A stretch of DNA of 64,000 nucleotides from Canna indica (Eukaryota > Streptophyta > Magnoliopsida > Zingiberales > Cannaceae). The stretch's first letter is position 1. Every line of letters starts with the position of its first letter. Location of the stretch: contig CP136890.1 in the NCBI GenBank assembly GCA_034359265.1, forward strand, positions 34,204,501 to 34,268,500, in the 5' to 3' direction. A program made the translations under genes and the position numbers. Shown here in pieces: positions 44,223-57,794 of the stretch. A model generated the notes under the pieces. That model searched no databases, had not been told where the DNA came from, and was given only the letters and a program-made list of their open reading frames with translations.

Positions 44223-47200
44223 ATGGCTGACAAGAGCGAGAAACTAGAAGGAGGGCCCAAGATGGAGAGTGGCGGTGTTGTCCTTGCCAGCACACTGAAC
44301 CAACCTCCCAATCACAGTCCACAAACTCAACGGCCAAAATTATTCCCAATGGGCAAGGTCTGTTCGTCTCTTCCTCCAAGGAAAGGGAAATGAGGAGTAC
44401 ATCAATGGTGAAGCCAAGAAACCAGAAAAAGATGATGCCAAACTCAAAACTTGAAAGCTAGAGAACAGCTTGGTGATGTCATGGCTGCTGAACCCCATGA
44501 CCAATGGAATAGGAGAAGATTTTATGTATTTCAGCACTGCAAAAGAAATCTGGGAGGCAGCACAAGAGATATATTCAGATGTGGACAACACCTCGGAAAT
44601 CTTTGAGATCAAGAGCCTTATTCATGACCTAAGACAAGGTAATTCTATAGTTATAGAATATTTTAACACCCTCACTCGATATTGGCAGCAGCTGAATATT
44701 TATGAAGAGACAAAATGGAGCTGCTCAGAAGACAGTGCACAATATAGATCCCTTGTGGAAAAGGAGCGAATTTACAAATTCCTCCTTGGACTCAATAATG
44801 ATCTTGATGAGGTACGTGGACGAATTCTTGGAAAGAAGCCCCTTCCAAAGGTTCGGAAAGTCTTCTCCGAGGTCAGAAGAGAGGAGAGCCAAAGAAAGAT
44901 AATGCTAGGAGGTTCCACTGCTATTCAAATATCTGATAGCTCTGCTTTGGCAGCAAAGGGGCTGCGACAAAATTATCAACAGAAAAAGTCCAAACCTTGG
45001 TGCGACATGTTGCAGAAACTTCTTCAACAAAATATGAAAACAGAGAACTCCTGCAACAGTGCTTCTTTAGCACAAAAAGGTAACTACCTAAATGCTTTAT
45101 CCGCATACAAAGGAAGGACAATAGATTGGATTGTGGACTCAGGAGCTTCAGACCACATGATAGGGGATATTAATGCATTCAACAAGTATTACCCCTGTCA
45201 TGAGAATTCCACAGTCCGAATTGCAGATGGTACTCATTCCAAAGTGGTTGGTAAAAGATCTGTCATTGTTTCTAAGGATATCACCCAAAAGGATGTTCTC
45301 TATGTCCCTAAACTTGATTGTAATCTGTTGTCCATAAGCAAACTAACCAAAGACCTAAATTGTGTTACTAAATTTCATCCTTATTTGTGTGAATTTCAGG
45401 CTTTGGTTTCGGGGAAGAAGATTGACAATGCTGAAGAATGCGCGGGGCTCTATCTCCTTAGAGTTGATAACTCCAAGAGAAATCATGAAGTGCCAAAATC
45501 TGCTTGTGCAGCCACCTTACCCAAAATTGAGCATGTAATGTTGTGGCACTATCGTTTAGGCCACCCCAACTTTATATACCTACAAAAATTATTTTCTTCC
45601 TTGTTCAGTAAAAATCCAAATATTTTCCATTGTGATGTGTGTCAACTTGCTAAGCACATTAGAAACACTTATCCTTCACAACCATACAAATCATCTTATC
45701 CATTCTCCCTAATCCACGGTGATGTATGGGGTCCCTCTAGGATTAATAATATCATAGGTTCTAGATGGTTTGTCACATTCATTGATGACCACACAAGAAC
45801 AACATGGGTGTTTCTCATGAAGGAAAAATCAGAGGTAGCACAAATCTTTGAGTACTTTCACAACATGATGAAGACGCAGTTTCTAGCAAGTATCCAAGTG
45901 GTCAGAATGGCCAATGGTCGTGAATACTAAAATTCGGCTCTAGGGTCCTATCTCCGAAAAAATGGGATTGTTCATCAGAGCTCATGCGTCAACACCCCAC
46001 AACAAAATGGGGTTGCGGAATGGAAGAACCGTCATCTATTGGAAATTGCTAGATCTTTGTTGCTGGCCACTAATGTCCCATCGAAGTTTTGGGGAGATGC
46101 AGTCCTCACAGCCACCTACCTCATCAACCGAATGCCTTCCAAAGTCCTAAACTATCATACTCCACATTTCATCCTTCAAAACTTCTTCCCAACCAGTCGA
46201 CTGTTCACACCTATCCCTCTCAAAATCTTTGGGTGCTCTGCCTTTGTCCATAATCATACACCTACTCGCAGCACATTTGACCCCACCTCAATATCTTGTA
46301 TTTTCTTAGGCTACTCACCAAACCATAGAGGATACAAATGTTATTCGCCATACACTAAAAAATTCTATCATTCTATGGATGTCACCTTCTTTGAGGACAA
46401 GTCATTCTACTCCAAGACTGAAATTTAGGGGGAGAGGAAACAAAATGAATTTCAGCTATGGAACTTTTGGGAGACTAGAAATCAAATTGCTTGTACGTGT
46501 TGAGGAATCATGCCAAGAAACTCACTGCCCAACTGAACCAGAGGCAACAACAATAGGTCCAGTCAACACAACAGTTGTAACAACAAGCCCACAAACAGAA
46601 ACAACAACAGCAAACCCACCAAACAAAAAGGCCAATGCGAAAATAGCCAAGCCACTTCTTGTTTCTTCAAGGAAGCATAAAACTCGACAGGAACAAGAGC
46701 CCCCCACACTTCCAAGGCAAAGCCATGAATCTATCCGAATACCAGAGCTTACAAAAACTCACCGAGGTAACACTTTCCCTGCTCCTACTCCTTCACATTT
46801 TGAAATTTCTAACCAAGAAATCACTGATATTGATCTGCCTATTGCTGTTAGAAAAGGTGTGAGGTCTTGTACTCAACACCCTATTGCGAAATTTGTGTCC
46901 TATGATAGATTATCACCAAGCTATAGATCTTTTGTGACAGCACTTGACAGCATTCAAGTACCAAGGGACATACAAGAGGCATTACAACACCCAAAATGGG
47001 CAGCAACTGTAAGAGAAGAAGTCCTTGCTCTAGAGAAGAATGGAACTTGGGAATTTTCAACCTTGCCAAAAGGGAAGAAAACAGTGGGGTGCAAATGGAT
47101 TTTCTCCATCAAATACAATGTAGATGGAAGTATTAGCAGGCATAAGGCACGTCTAGTGGCCAAAGGGTTCACACAATCCTATGGCATAGACTATGAAGAG

Positions 47201-48426
47201 ACATTTGCTCCGGTGGCAAAATTGAATTCGGTCTGAGTCATTTTGTCACTTGCAGCAAATCTTGATTGGCCCTTACATTAACTTGACATAAAAAATGCCT
47301 TCCTCAATGGCAAATTAGAAGAAGAAGTCTACATGACCATCCCTCCAGGACTTGAAAACCCAAGAACAGCAGGCAAAGTGTGCAAGCTACGCAAGTCATT
47401 GTACGACCTCAAGCAATCACCCCGGGCATCGTTCGAAAGACTAACCCAAGTTATCAAAGGAAATGGGTTTATACAATGTCAAACAGATCCCACAATATTT
47501 GTCAAATACTCTTTAGAAGGAAAAACAACATTGTTCATTGTATATGTTGATGACATTATCATCACAGGAGATGATCATGAAGAAACTGAACATCTCAAGA
47601 AGCTCCTGACCAAGGAATTTGAAGTGGACCTAGGAAAACTCAAGTACTTCTTAGGAATGGAAGTAGCCCTCTCGAGAAATGGAATCTCCATGTCCCAGCG
47701 AAAGTATACAATGGATCTGTTGAAGAAAACTGGCATGTTGGGGTGCAAGCCTGTTGACACTCCGATGGATCCAACAAAGAAAGGAGGGATGGAAGAAGAG
47801 AGCCCTCCAACTTACAAGGAGAGGTATCAAAGACTTGTGGGAAAACTGATTTACTTAACCCACACTAGGTTTGATATTGGCTTTGCAGTGAGTATGGCAA
47901 GTCGGTATATGAATAATCCCACTGAACTTCATATGATGGTTGTCAATCGAATTCTTTAGTACCTAAAGGGAACACCGGGAAAAAGACTATACTTTACAAA
48001 GAATTCAAATAGAGACATTGAGGTGTACATCGATGCAGATTGGGCTGGGTCAGTTATTGACCAAAAGTCCACCACAGGATATTGCTCCTACATTTGGGGA
48101 AATTTGGTCGCATGGAGGAGTAAAAAGCAACAAGTGGTGGCAAGGAGCAGTGCTAAAGCAGAGTTTAGAGCATTGTCTCATGGCATTTGTGAAGGATATG
48201 GCTCCAAAGAATGCTTAAGGAGCTTAATCTTTCCTCAAACTTCCCTATGAAGATTTTATGTGAAAACAAAGCTGCCATCAGCATTACTAAGAGCTTGGTT
48301 CATCATGACAGAACCAAACATGTAGAGATTGACCGTCACTTCATAAATAAAAAAATTGAAAGCAGGGTTGCCAGCCTAGAGTACACACCATCAAGTCATC
48401 AAGTCAACAAACTGCAGATATTCTGA
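44223..48426 (+). pseudogene. gag-pol: Copia gag-pol polyprotein, multiple stops and frameshifts
   Basis: Gag from ATG 44223 (MADKSEKLEGG) is shifted near 44310 and stopped by TGA near 44452. A long open part follows (44470-45930). The gag zinc knuckle is missing (region about 45000-45060 looks deleted). Protease WIVDSGASDHM (45127). Pre-integrase LWHYRLGHPNF (45541). Integrase core with GDVWGP. The second catalytic Asp position reads MANGREY, i.e. Ala, followed at once by TAA (45928). The frame continues to 46428 and changes near 46379. Reverse transcriptase from about 46980 ([12 protein letters not shown]), with a stop at 47234, intact YVDD at about 47545, and a further stop at 47957. RNase H DADWAGSVIDQKSTTGYCS (about 48030) and a last frame change near 48210. 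Not functional as read. Confidence 0.95.
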
Positions 48427-48499
48427 CTAAAGGTCTCCCTAGAAATACTTATGACATTCTAAGGTCCAATCTGGGCATAGTAGATATCTACCACCCAGC

Positions 48500-48510
48500 T
48501 TGAGGGGGAG
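48500..48510 (+). other. Copia polypurine tract
   Basis: TTGAGGGGGAG, immediately before the 3' LTR. Confidence 0.92.
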
Positions 48511-48784
48511 TGTTGGTAATCAGATAACTATATTATGAAAGAGTTTATGATTTAATCCTATTATTTGTACAAATTAGGAGTAGTTATTTCCTCATTTTTT
48601 TTTATTAGGTAGTGAATATCTGTTTTTATTTTTGCATTTAAGAGGAGATTATTTCTGCATTTAAGAGGAGATTATTTCCTCCTCTATTTTAGAAAAATAA
48701 TTGATTGTACAGCTACACATAGGCCTTTATATATATAGCCTGTGTAATCCCTTTATTGAATACAAAAAATTATCTGTTTCTACA
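48511..48784 (+). repeat. Copia 3' LTR (274 bp, with internal tandem duplication)
   Basis: Matches the 5' LTR but is 23 bp longer, because 'gcatttaagaggagattatt' is duplicated in tandem around 48637-48680. Confidence 0.93.
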
Positions 48785-51700
48785 GAAATCATAGGCAAAA
48801 GCAATAGTACCAAGATTTATTAGTTGTTGAAAACAGTTTAACCAAACCAAGTTCGAAAACATCACAAGTTTTTAAAGAAACATCTAAAGGTTTTCAAAGA
48901 AGACATCTCCAGGTTTTACAGAACCAACTCAGTGCATACACACGACTCTACTCAAACATGACTACGACTATAGAGCTGCTAGCTATGAGATCTGCACCCA
49001 CGTCTGCCCTCTAATCGCACCATGCCACCAAGTCGTACCTCACTGGTCGGGCTCTGCAAAACAACAATAAATAAATCATGAGTTCACGAGGAACGCAGTG
49101 AGCGATTCTTCCGAACCTATACTCAAATCCTCGGCAAGATAATATATGCAAAGATATGATACATATAAGGAATTATAAATTGAGCACACCATAGTAGTTA
49201 GCCAATTTGCCAAGTCATAAGGATAAGTAAACCGTACCGGCCTCTTTGGCCCTTAACCAATTCCACTGTAGCTCGGCCACTAATGGTCTACAATATATCG
49301 AAGGTTCGGTTCTCCTCCCTACAAAACTAGGCTGGTCGGCCATGAAAACCAGCCCATAAGGGCATTTCATAGAAGACATTCATGTCACGGATCCGTCGAC
49401 TAGGATGGCCACTAGCCTCAGAAATCCTCTGGGTTAGGGATAGCTAGTCCCACCCAACTCGGATCTACCGTCAACATGGCCCACTGACGGAATCTCAAGA
49501 TCCTTCGCCACTCGGGTATAACACCTAGCGGGCCCGCTGGTGCAATCTCAAGACCCTATAAACCGCTGAGTCGTGTGGTAGCCATTCGGCTAATGACACT
49601 CCTCAGTAGACCATCTCAACCACAACCGAAACTAGGTTGTGCAAATTTCCTTGTGTTCTGCTTTCCGGGAATTGCCCATATCCGACCCTCCCCTCGGGTC
49701 GCACTATTAGGATATTGATGTCCACTAACTATCCCTAGGTGTAGAACCTAGCTAGCAAGTGTACTTTGTCTCTCAATTAATTGTCACAACTACGTACCGC
49801 AACCTTTCTTTCTGAAGTTATTAGAACATGCCAAACATGGATGAGTACGTGGACTACCATTATCAACAACACATGCCAAGAATAAATATCATATGAGTGC
49901 CGAATTTAAGAGGATAACTTCAAAAGAAAAACAATAAGGAACATGCAGTATACATAGTAACGATTGAGCATAATATTTGAAAATTAATGAAACATTTATT
50001 TTGATCCATATGCCATACCAATCCTATCCATGTATACACTAGCAAGAACATTTCCTTAAACATGAGGTTCTAGATCTATAGCTACTAACAAATTTTATGA
50101 TGAGCGGGCAATCTCACAACATATATAATTACAATCTAATACCACGCATGTAAGTATGAATCAAGACAACCCAACATGAAACCTCGCATAAATAATTTGA
50201 TCAAACTTGAAATTCCACCCTTACCCTTGCTCGGCCGACTTGAGCAGGGTGACACCTTGCTCGGCCGAAACCTTTAGGGAAGATGGGCATGCTTGCGACA
50301 ACCAAACCTAAGTATCAATCTAGAGATCTAACATTTAACGAAAATAAGGCGATCCATGAGTTAAAAGACGATCGAGGAAATTGGCGAAAATTTCGACATG
50401 ACCTTTTCCCTTTTTCCTCTATTCAGCCAACCTATAAAACACATAAAATACGATATAAACTACAAGATCACAGATTATACGGATCATCTAAAATCCAAAC
50501 ATGAGAAAACCACATCGATCGACAAGACAACTCGCGTAAAAACTCGATTCCAAAGCTTACTAGGTTCGGCCACCCGCCTCCCCTCACAAAAAAACCAACC
50601 ACTCACCTTGATCGGATCAATAGGTGGGCTCGATGAAGACAAATATCGATTCCCTCGGGCGTCGACGCAAGCTCGGCGCCGATCATGATCTCCCTCCCCT
50701 TCACCTTGGGCTGCGTGCGGCTCTCCTCTTTGAGCCGCACGGTGGCTTGGGTGAGGGGTTTTATCCCCCTTCATCTATTTACTAGAATACCCTCCCTACT
50801 CACTTAAGCCCCCTCATTTGACTCCACCTAACCCGGATCGAGTCCTGACTCGATCTGCGAACCCGATCTCAACCCAACTTGAGTCAACCAATACCCTCAT
50901 CCCCCAATTGCCAGCAATAGGTTATAATTTAAATTAATTATACTTGCTACTTGTGGTGATCTTGCGACTCGGCCCGGCTAGTTCCCAACTCGATGGGCTG
51001 CACCACGAAATTTTTATATTAGGAAACCCGGGTATTACAGAGTTCCTCTTGTGGTGTGCGGCAGCCCTAGGCATGCCCTAGGGCTGGTCGGCCATGAGAG
51101 GCGAGGTTCTTTTGGATAAATGGTTTTACATGAATTGCATGGTAGATGATTGCTAGATAAATATGCATAAGGGTTGATGCCATACATTGAAATGAATGCC
51201 ATGTTATTGTTTTTTAACTTTGAATTTATATGATTTATTATTGCTGAAATTTATAGGTTATCGATGTTGAAACTTCATGTTGAAATTGGTGTGTAAAAGC
51301 ATGAAATTACCTTAGTATATATAGTGCAGAAATTCCCTAAGTTTGTTGTTGAAATTTCGTAGTTTTTCATGCTGAAATTGTATAGTCTTGATGCTGAAAA
51401 TTTCATAGTAATGTTGTTGAAATTCCTTATGTTTGAGACTTAAATTTCATATAATGTGATTCTGAAATTTCATTTGACATGATGCTAAAATGATACACAT
51501 AATAGAAGCTGAAATGTGTTGTGCTGGAAATTTAGTTAAATTTATGCTGAATTGATTTAGCAATTTGGACAATCAATTTAATGCGAAAAGTAACCTATCG
51601 ATTTGCGTGTAAGGTATGTTTTTTCTACATAGAAAGTACTTAGGTGACTTGAACAGTAACGTGGAGATAGGAAATGGACTATTTCAGTAAGCTGGAATTT

Positions 51701-51989
51701 TCGTAGAGAATGTTAACTGGGCCCGGTGCGGGCTCGGTGTGATGTTCCTAATCCGTCATAAACAATTGGGGGTTTTAGTTGATACCAGGGGTAAGTGAAC
51801 CTTGGGTGTGTTGACATGAGGATGTGACCCTCGAGTAGTGGTCTGGGCACGAGGTGTTCAAGGGCCTTATTAGGTCGAGTGGTGCGCTCCACGCACGAGA
51901 TACATGGGACCGGTGGGCCGAGTAGTGCGCGTAGCGCGCGTGATAACTATGGGCTGCATGCAGGCCGAGTGGTACGCACAGCGTACGAG

Positions 51990-52230
51990 CAATCATGGGT
52001 TGAAGGGCCTTCCCAATCGAGTGGGTACTGGATCTAGAGGGCATTTCTAGACCACTGAACCCGAGCAGAGACGAGTGGGTACTGGATCTAGAGGGCCTTC
52101 CTAGACCAGTGAACCCGAGTAGAGACTCAGTGGGTACTGGTTCTAGAGAGCCTTCCTAAATCAGTGAACTCGAGGGAAGAGTCAGTTGGACACTAAGTCT
52201 AGAGGGCCTTCCTAGATCGGTGAAACTGAG
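51990..52230 (+). repeat. Hairpin array in nested-in LTR
   Basis: Same five-hairpin layout as 42108-42345: TCTAGAGGGC..TTCTAGA types with differing outer stems, some pairs decayed. Confidence 0.72.
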
Positions 52231-52768
52231 AAAACTGGTTAATTGGGATTCAGAAATTAGAGAGCATTTTCCGTAGAGTCGGATGGGAGTACATTCCTTA
52301 CTTAATTAACTTGACATCCGCACTCACTTGATATATTACATGTGTTGCTATTACTGGATTCCATTTATTGAAGGTTGGGAGACCATTCACTGAGTTTTAT
52401 ACTTACTTTTATATCCATGTTTGTTTTGCAGAGCGTGAGCCTGAGGTACGTCGCAGTTGATGATGGCGGACTCCAGTAGCGATCTCGTGAGCTGGTTGAC
52501 GTAGTCAAGTCGAGTCTTGTTAGAATTGAGTCTGTTAAAACATTAGTGTGTTTGGAATGGTAGTTTTTTTCATTTCCTGAACTTATAAGCCGGCATGTTT
52601 ATCTTGCACTTGAAAAACATTTTATTGAGTTGTTATCATAATTTCACTTTTATGCTATAGTATTTTGTCTATTGGTTTTGGTGCATGTTATCTGGATATT
52701 TGGTTTAGGCTTCAGAGTGCTCGACCACACTCTGGCTGGTCATGTGACCTAATTTTTGGGGCGTGGCA

Positions 52769-54916
52769 TTTGATTAAGTGAATTTTTCCCATAAAAATAG
52801 AGTGTAGATTTACATTTTTTTTAAAATAAAATATAAATTGAATCAATTTGAAGAACTGTATTAATTTTAATTAATTTGTATTATTTGTAATTACAGGTAA
52901 TAGCTAGGTTTATACAAGTGAAAATAAATTTGATGAAGAAAGTTAAGCGGAACAAATTGGGCTATTGATGCAAATTGAAAAAAATTGTCCATGTGTTCAT
53001 AACTTTCGTTAAAATTTTCAATTAAATTTCATATATTAATTAAACAACATCTTGAATTAATTTTGATCCAGTCTAATCTGATAATTAATTATATATTAAT
53101 GAAACAACATTTTAATAGTTTTATTTTAAATAGTCTTATCATATTTTAGTAGTTACATTATTATTTTAAAATTTTATTATAAGACTTGTGCCTTAGTAGA
53201 TTAATTAGTACTAATCGGAATAATAATAAACTTTAAATGTGAAAATTAAAAGTTTATCATTACGAGTGAAAATAAATTAGACGAAGCAAGTTAAGCTGAA
53301 CAAATTTGGCTAAAGATGCGAATTAAAAAAAATGTTTGGATAGGAATGCCAATTAAGTAATTTGATTATAATTTATAAGTGAATTTTTTCTATAAAACTA
53401 AAGTGTAGATTCAGATTTTTTTTGAAAAAAATTATAAATTGAATCAATTTGAAGAACTAGAATAATTTTAATTATTTGTAATTACGGGTAATAGCTATAT
53501 TTGTACAAGTAAAAATAAATTGGACGAAGCAAGTTAAGCCGAACAAATTGGGCTAAAGATGCGAATTAAAAAAAATGTTTGGATAGAGATGCCAGTTAAG
53601 TAATTTGATTATAACTGAATTTTTTTGTATAAAACTAAAGTGTAAGTTCAGATTTTATTTTATAAAAAATTATAAATTGACTCAATTTGAAGAACTGGAT
53701 TAATTTTAATTAATTTGTATTATTTCTCATTAAGGGTAATAGCTATATTTGCACAAGTAAAAATAAATTAGATGATGCAAGTTAAGTCGAATAAATTGGG
53801 TTAAAGATGCAAATTAAAAAAAAATTGTCCATGTGTTCATAACTTTAATTTAAATTTTTAGTTAAATTTAATATATTAATTAAAGAACATTTTGAATTAA
53901 TTTTGGTCCAGTCTAATCTGATAATTAAGGATATATTAGTGAAACAACATTTTAATATTTTTATTTTAAATAGTTCTATCATATTTTAATAGTTACATTA
54001 TTATTTTAAAATTTTATTATAAGACTTGTGCCTCAGTAGATTAATTAGTACTAATCAGAACAATAATAAAATTTAAAAGTGAAAATTAAAAGTTTATCTT
54101 TACAAGTGAAAATTAATTAGATGAAGCAAGTTAAGCCGAACAAACTGGGCTAAAGATGTGAATTAAAAAAAATGTTTTGTTAGTTAAGTAATTTGATTAT
54201 AAGTGAACTTTTCCTATAAAACTAATGTGTAGATTCAGATTTTTTTTAAAAAAAATATAAATTGAATCAATTTGAAGAACTAGATTAATTTTAATTAATT
54301 TTTGTTATATGTAATTATGGGTAATAACTATATTTGTACAAGTGAAAATAAATTAGATGAAGCAAGTTAAGCCGAACAAATTGCACTAAAGATGCGAATT
54401 AAAAAAATTATACATGTGTTCATAATTTTAATTTATTTTTTCAATTAAATTTAATATATTAATTAAACAACATTTGAATTAATTTTGGATCAGTCTAATC
54501 TGATAGTTAATTATATATTAATGAAACAACATTTTAATATTTTTATTTTAAATAGTATTATCATATTTTAATAGTTACATTATTATTTTAAAATTTTATT
54601 ATAAGACTTGTGCCTAGATTAATTAGTACTAATCAGAATAATGATAAGTATTAAAAGTGAAAATTAAAAGTTTATCTTTACAAGTGAAAATAAATTAGAC
54701 AAAGCAAGTTAAGCCGAATAAATTGGACTAAAGATGTGAATTAAAAAAAATGTTTGGATAGGAATCCGAGAGAAGTAATTTTATTATAAGTGAATTTTTT
54801 CGATAAAACTAAAGTGTATATTCAGATTTTTTAAATATATATATATATATATTGAATCAATTTGAACAAATAGATTAATTTTAATTAATTTGTATTATTT
54901 GTAATTATGTGTAATA
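52769..54916 (+). repeat. AT-rich tandem repeat, segment 3
   Basis: Anchors at about 52931, 53281, 53523, 53772, 54121, 54357 and 54698, giving steps of about 350, 242, 249, 349, 236 and 341 bp. Same A and B units as segment 1, order B-A-A-B-A-B. Interrupted by an LTR at 54917. Confidence 0.88.
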
Positions 54917-55126
54917 TGTCACGTCCCAAATTCTAGGGTTACATGACTGTCCAGAGTACACATCCCTACTTTAAAGCCTACCAATAAATATGTACCAATG
55001 CGAAAAGAAAATGAATATAACCAAGTAATATACTCATGAACAGAATCATAATATCAAATATTAGTACAAGAACCAAGTGCAATGACTGAAACAACATGAC
55101 TCAAATGCTAGTTCACATGACATCCT

Positions 55127-57470
55127 TGTCACACCCCAAGTCTAGGGTCACGTGACCGGCCAAACTACACATCCGTACTCCGAACACATACATACCAAAA
55201 TGTGGAATAAATGATACAACATGTGAAAACCAATGAACATGTGAAGGAATGATATTTTGAAAATATAAACAATCGAATGTGAGTAAGGTCCGTGTCTACA
55301 ACCATCACATGACCATATGCATAAGTAATTCCTACTACTCGACTACGACTCAACACGTCACAATATCTATTGCCTGAGCGTGCAACTCCATCCATGCTAC
55401 ATAGGTACCATTGTACCTCTATTAGTCAAGATCTACAAAACAATAACAAAAGAGAGGTGAGTTCCAACGAACTCAATGAGTGGCTTGAACCAAGCCCTCG
55501 CCTAGCTATCCCGAGCATCAAGCATAACAAACATAAATCATACTTATAGAATTTCTAAAGTGTAATAGCATGTAAAGTAAAAGATACATTCACAAAACTC
55601 GTGCTCAGACGCACCATAGTCATTCGGCCCATAATGGCCAAATATCAAGTACCATATTCACTCGGCTCATAATGGTCCAAATATCAAGTACCATCACAGG
55701 AATAAGGAATACACAAGAATATACACCGATGATATTACTCGAGTGGTTTAGGCAATCTATCGATACGGGTGCGCGCGTGGCCGCACCGAGTTCGGCCTAT
55801 TCTCGGCCTCAACCCCTCGATCGGCCGTCGTGCACCCCACCACTCAAATCAAATGAAACCAACCCACGTGCATATGCGCTTAACCATTCACTATCCAACC
55901 ATCCCATAAGGGAATTCTAGCAACTCATTATTACTGAACGAGTTTGAGATCTCAGCACTAGTCTAAGTGCCTCCAACTTGGAATTTGTTGAAGCTACACT
56001 ACGCGTCACCACCCATGAGTTAAATAACAGAAGTGCATATCACAATTTATCATAGGCACGCAACATAAACATCAAAGTAATTCGACCCTCAAGTGGAGTC
56101 AAGGCAGTCCTCCCATAGCCAAATTTTGGCACTTCTCGAACCTTATCAGGTTCACTTTTGCTACCACTGCTAAACCCTTAGTTGTTAGTGAAATGTCTAC
56201 CAAAAACACAAGATAAGCAAGCTTTTATGTCACACTAAGCAAGCTTTTAGTGAAATGTCTGCAGATTTTTCTGTTTGAGTTGCTATCTTAGAAAATTCAT
56301 AACTAAGCCAACTCTTATTCTTTTCTCTCAAACCAGATTCGAATGGTTGTCCATATACCCCACAAGGATTTCCCAAAGCTTCACTATCATAGGACAATGA
56401 TTCAATCTCTGAATATCGTGTCAAACTTTCAACTTATCATAAATTCTGCTATGTGCAAAAATTGGCGGTTTTGAGTTGTCCTCAAACAAATTTTATAAAT
56501 CTAGTCACTCCAACTCGAAATTCGCTGAAATTTAGTGTCAGCTATCAGAGTACCCTACAATCTATCCCCAAGAGTTTATACCGAACTGACGACTTTTAAG
56601 CCTCCGAACTAGGTGTCAAACATGTCTATTTATATTTCTGGACAGATTTGAATGCCCTTAGGTCATCCACTCCATAATGTCTTAAACATGGGATTCCGAC
56701 CCTTAAAGTCGGCCAATTAAGCTACCATTGGTTGGCGCACATATACTCCATACTGATATGAAGTTTTATTAAAGAGAAATGAGGATATAAGCATAATCAT
56801 GTAGGTGTGGCATTTCACCAAACACTTGGTGGGCATGCTCAAGCCGCACCACGCTTCACCTCATGCAGCCATCTATAAGGGGGATTTCCGCCATCAAATG
56901 CAAGCTCCCGCCATCCCCGACTACCACCCTTATTCTCTACTCTTAATGACCAAAAAAAAGAGGGTTTACCCTCCAATCTTAGGGCCGCCTACATCAAGGG
57001 AAGGCAATGTGATTTCTCTCCCAATCCCAATCAAAATTCATGTTTACAAGCATCATCTCAAAGAGGAAAAACTGCAATTTTGAGTAGACCATCAAAACAG
57101 TCCCAAAATCCCACAAGTAGGGCTCCACAATCAGCCCTAGCCTCTCAAGGGCTGCCCTACACCATACGCACCTCAAGACTCCAATCAACGCCCAGTGAAA
57201 GACCACCAATCGTCCATAAATCCACAAAAACTTGAGATATTTTGATTTACAATCATCTACACAAGGGGGCTGCCCTAGAGGTGGGCAAGTCCCTAAAGCT
57301 TAAGGCCACTCACCTTGAGAAGAAGGAGAATGAGGAGGAAGAAGATCCTCAACCTTGCGACGAGGCGATTCTGGCGACGGCAAAGGTCCGGCCTCCCAAT
57401 CTTGCGCCTCCTCTTCCTCTTGCCTAGGGGTGGGCGTGTGTATCCTCCTTGGAGCTGTATGGTCATCCCA

Positions 57471-57545
<75 letters not shown>

Positions 57546-57794
57546 AAATGACTATTTTACCCCTTAACTTAAGTGAATTCATGAACCTACTTATATCGGT
57601 CTATACTCGACTCGACCCAACCTTCCATCCCAACTCGAATAAAATAATTTTCCTCATGCATAAGGGTCATATCACCGATCACGCCCTCCGACGATTTCTT
57701 AGCCCGCCCCGGCGCACATCTCGGCTTCCCGCTAAAGCCAAAATAAATAAATAAAAATTTTATTTATTTATTTATATTTTTTGCGGGTATTACA
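55127..57794 (-). mobile_element. Solo LTR, minus strand, 2668 bp, perfect TSD
   Basis: Minus-sense start TGTAATACCCGC at 57794 and end TTGGGGTGTGACA at 55127. Flanked by ATCCT (55122-55126 and 57795-57799). Its first 240 bp resemble the start of the LTR at 33625, so it belongs to that superfamily. No internal region. Confidence 0.93.
57474..57542. repeat. (TA)n microsatellite, about 69 bp
   Basis: Pure TA run inside the solo LTR; the same site in the LTR at 33625 has no such run. Confidence 0.95.

Larger units (their letters stand above)
43923..48784 (+). mobile_element. Ty1/copia retrotransposon, complete ends, degraded coding region
   Basis: 5' LTR 43923-44173, PBS, gag-pol remnant, PPT, 3' LTR 48511-48784. 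Perfect 5-bp target duplication GAAAT (43918-43922 and 48785-48789). Length 4862 bp. Coding order protease-integrase-reverse transcriptase-RNase H is the copia order. Inserted in the minus-strand solo LTR. Confidence 0.96.
43784..51039 (-). mobile_element. Solo LTR, Tekay/Del type, minus strand, split by a copia element
   Basis: Reads TGTAATACCC at 51039 going left and ends TTGGGGCGTGACA at 43784. Net length is about 2.39 kb after removing 43923-48789. Flanks aagtt / gagtt (4 of 5 match). Near the left edge a 24-bp unit containing 'cagggttcgcgtgatcggcc' is duplicated (43796-43843). No genes of its own. Confidence 0.85.
43180..52768 (+). mobile_element. Solo LTR, Tekay/Del type, plus strand, split by a nested insertion
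   Basis: Left part 43180-43783 and right part 51045-52768 together give about 2.33 kb and align with the solo LTR at 40475-42869 (start TGTAATACCC, end GGGGCGTGGCA). It lies in the tandem repeat. No matching target duplication: left flank agtta, right flank tttga, and about 10 bp of the repeat are missing, so the right edge may have a small deletion. Carries hairpins at 51990-52230. Confidence 0.82.

Noticed and set aside
57315..57551. Open frame with Ile-Tyr repeats
   Set aside because: It is a translation of the (TA)n microsatellite.
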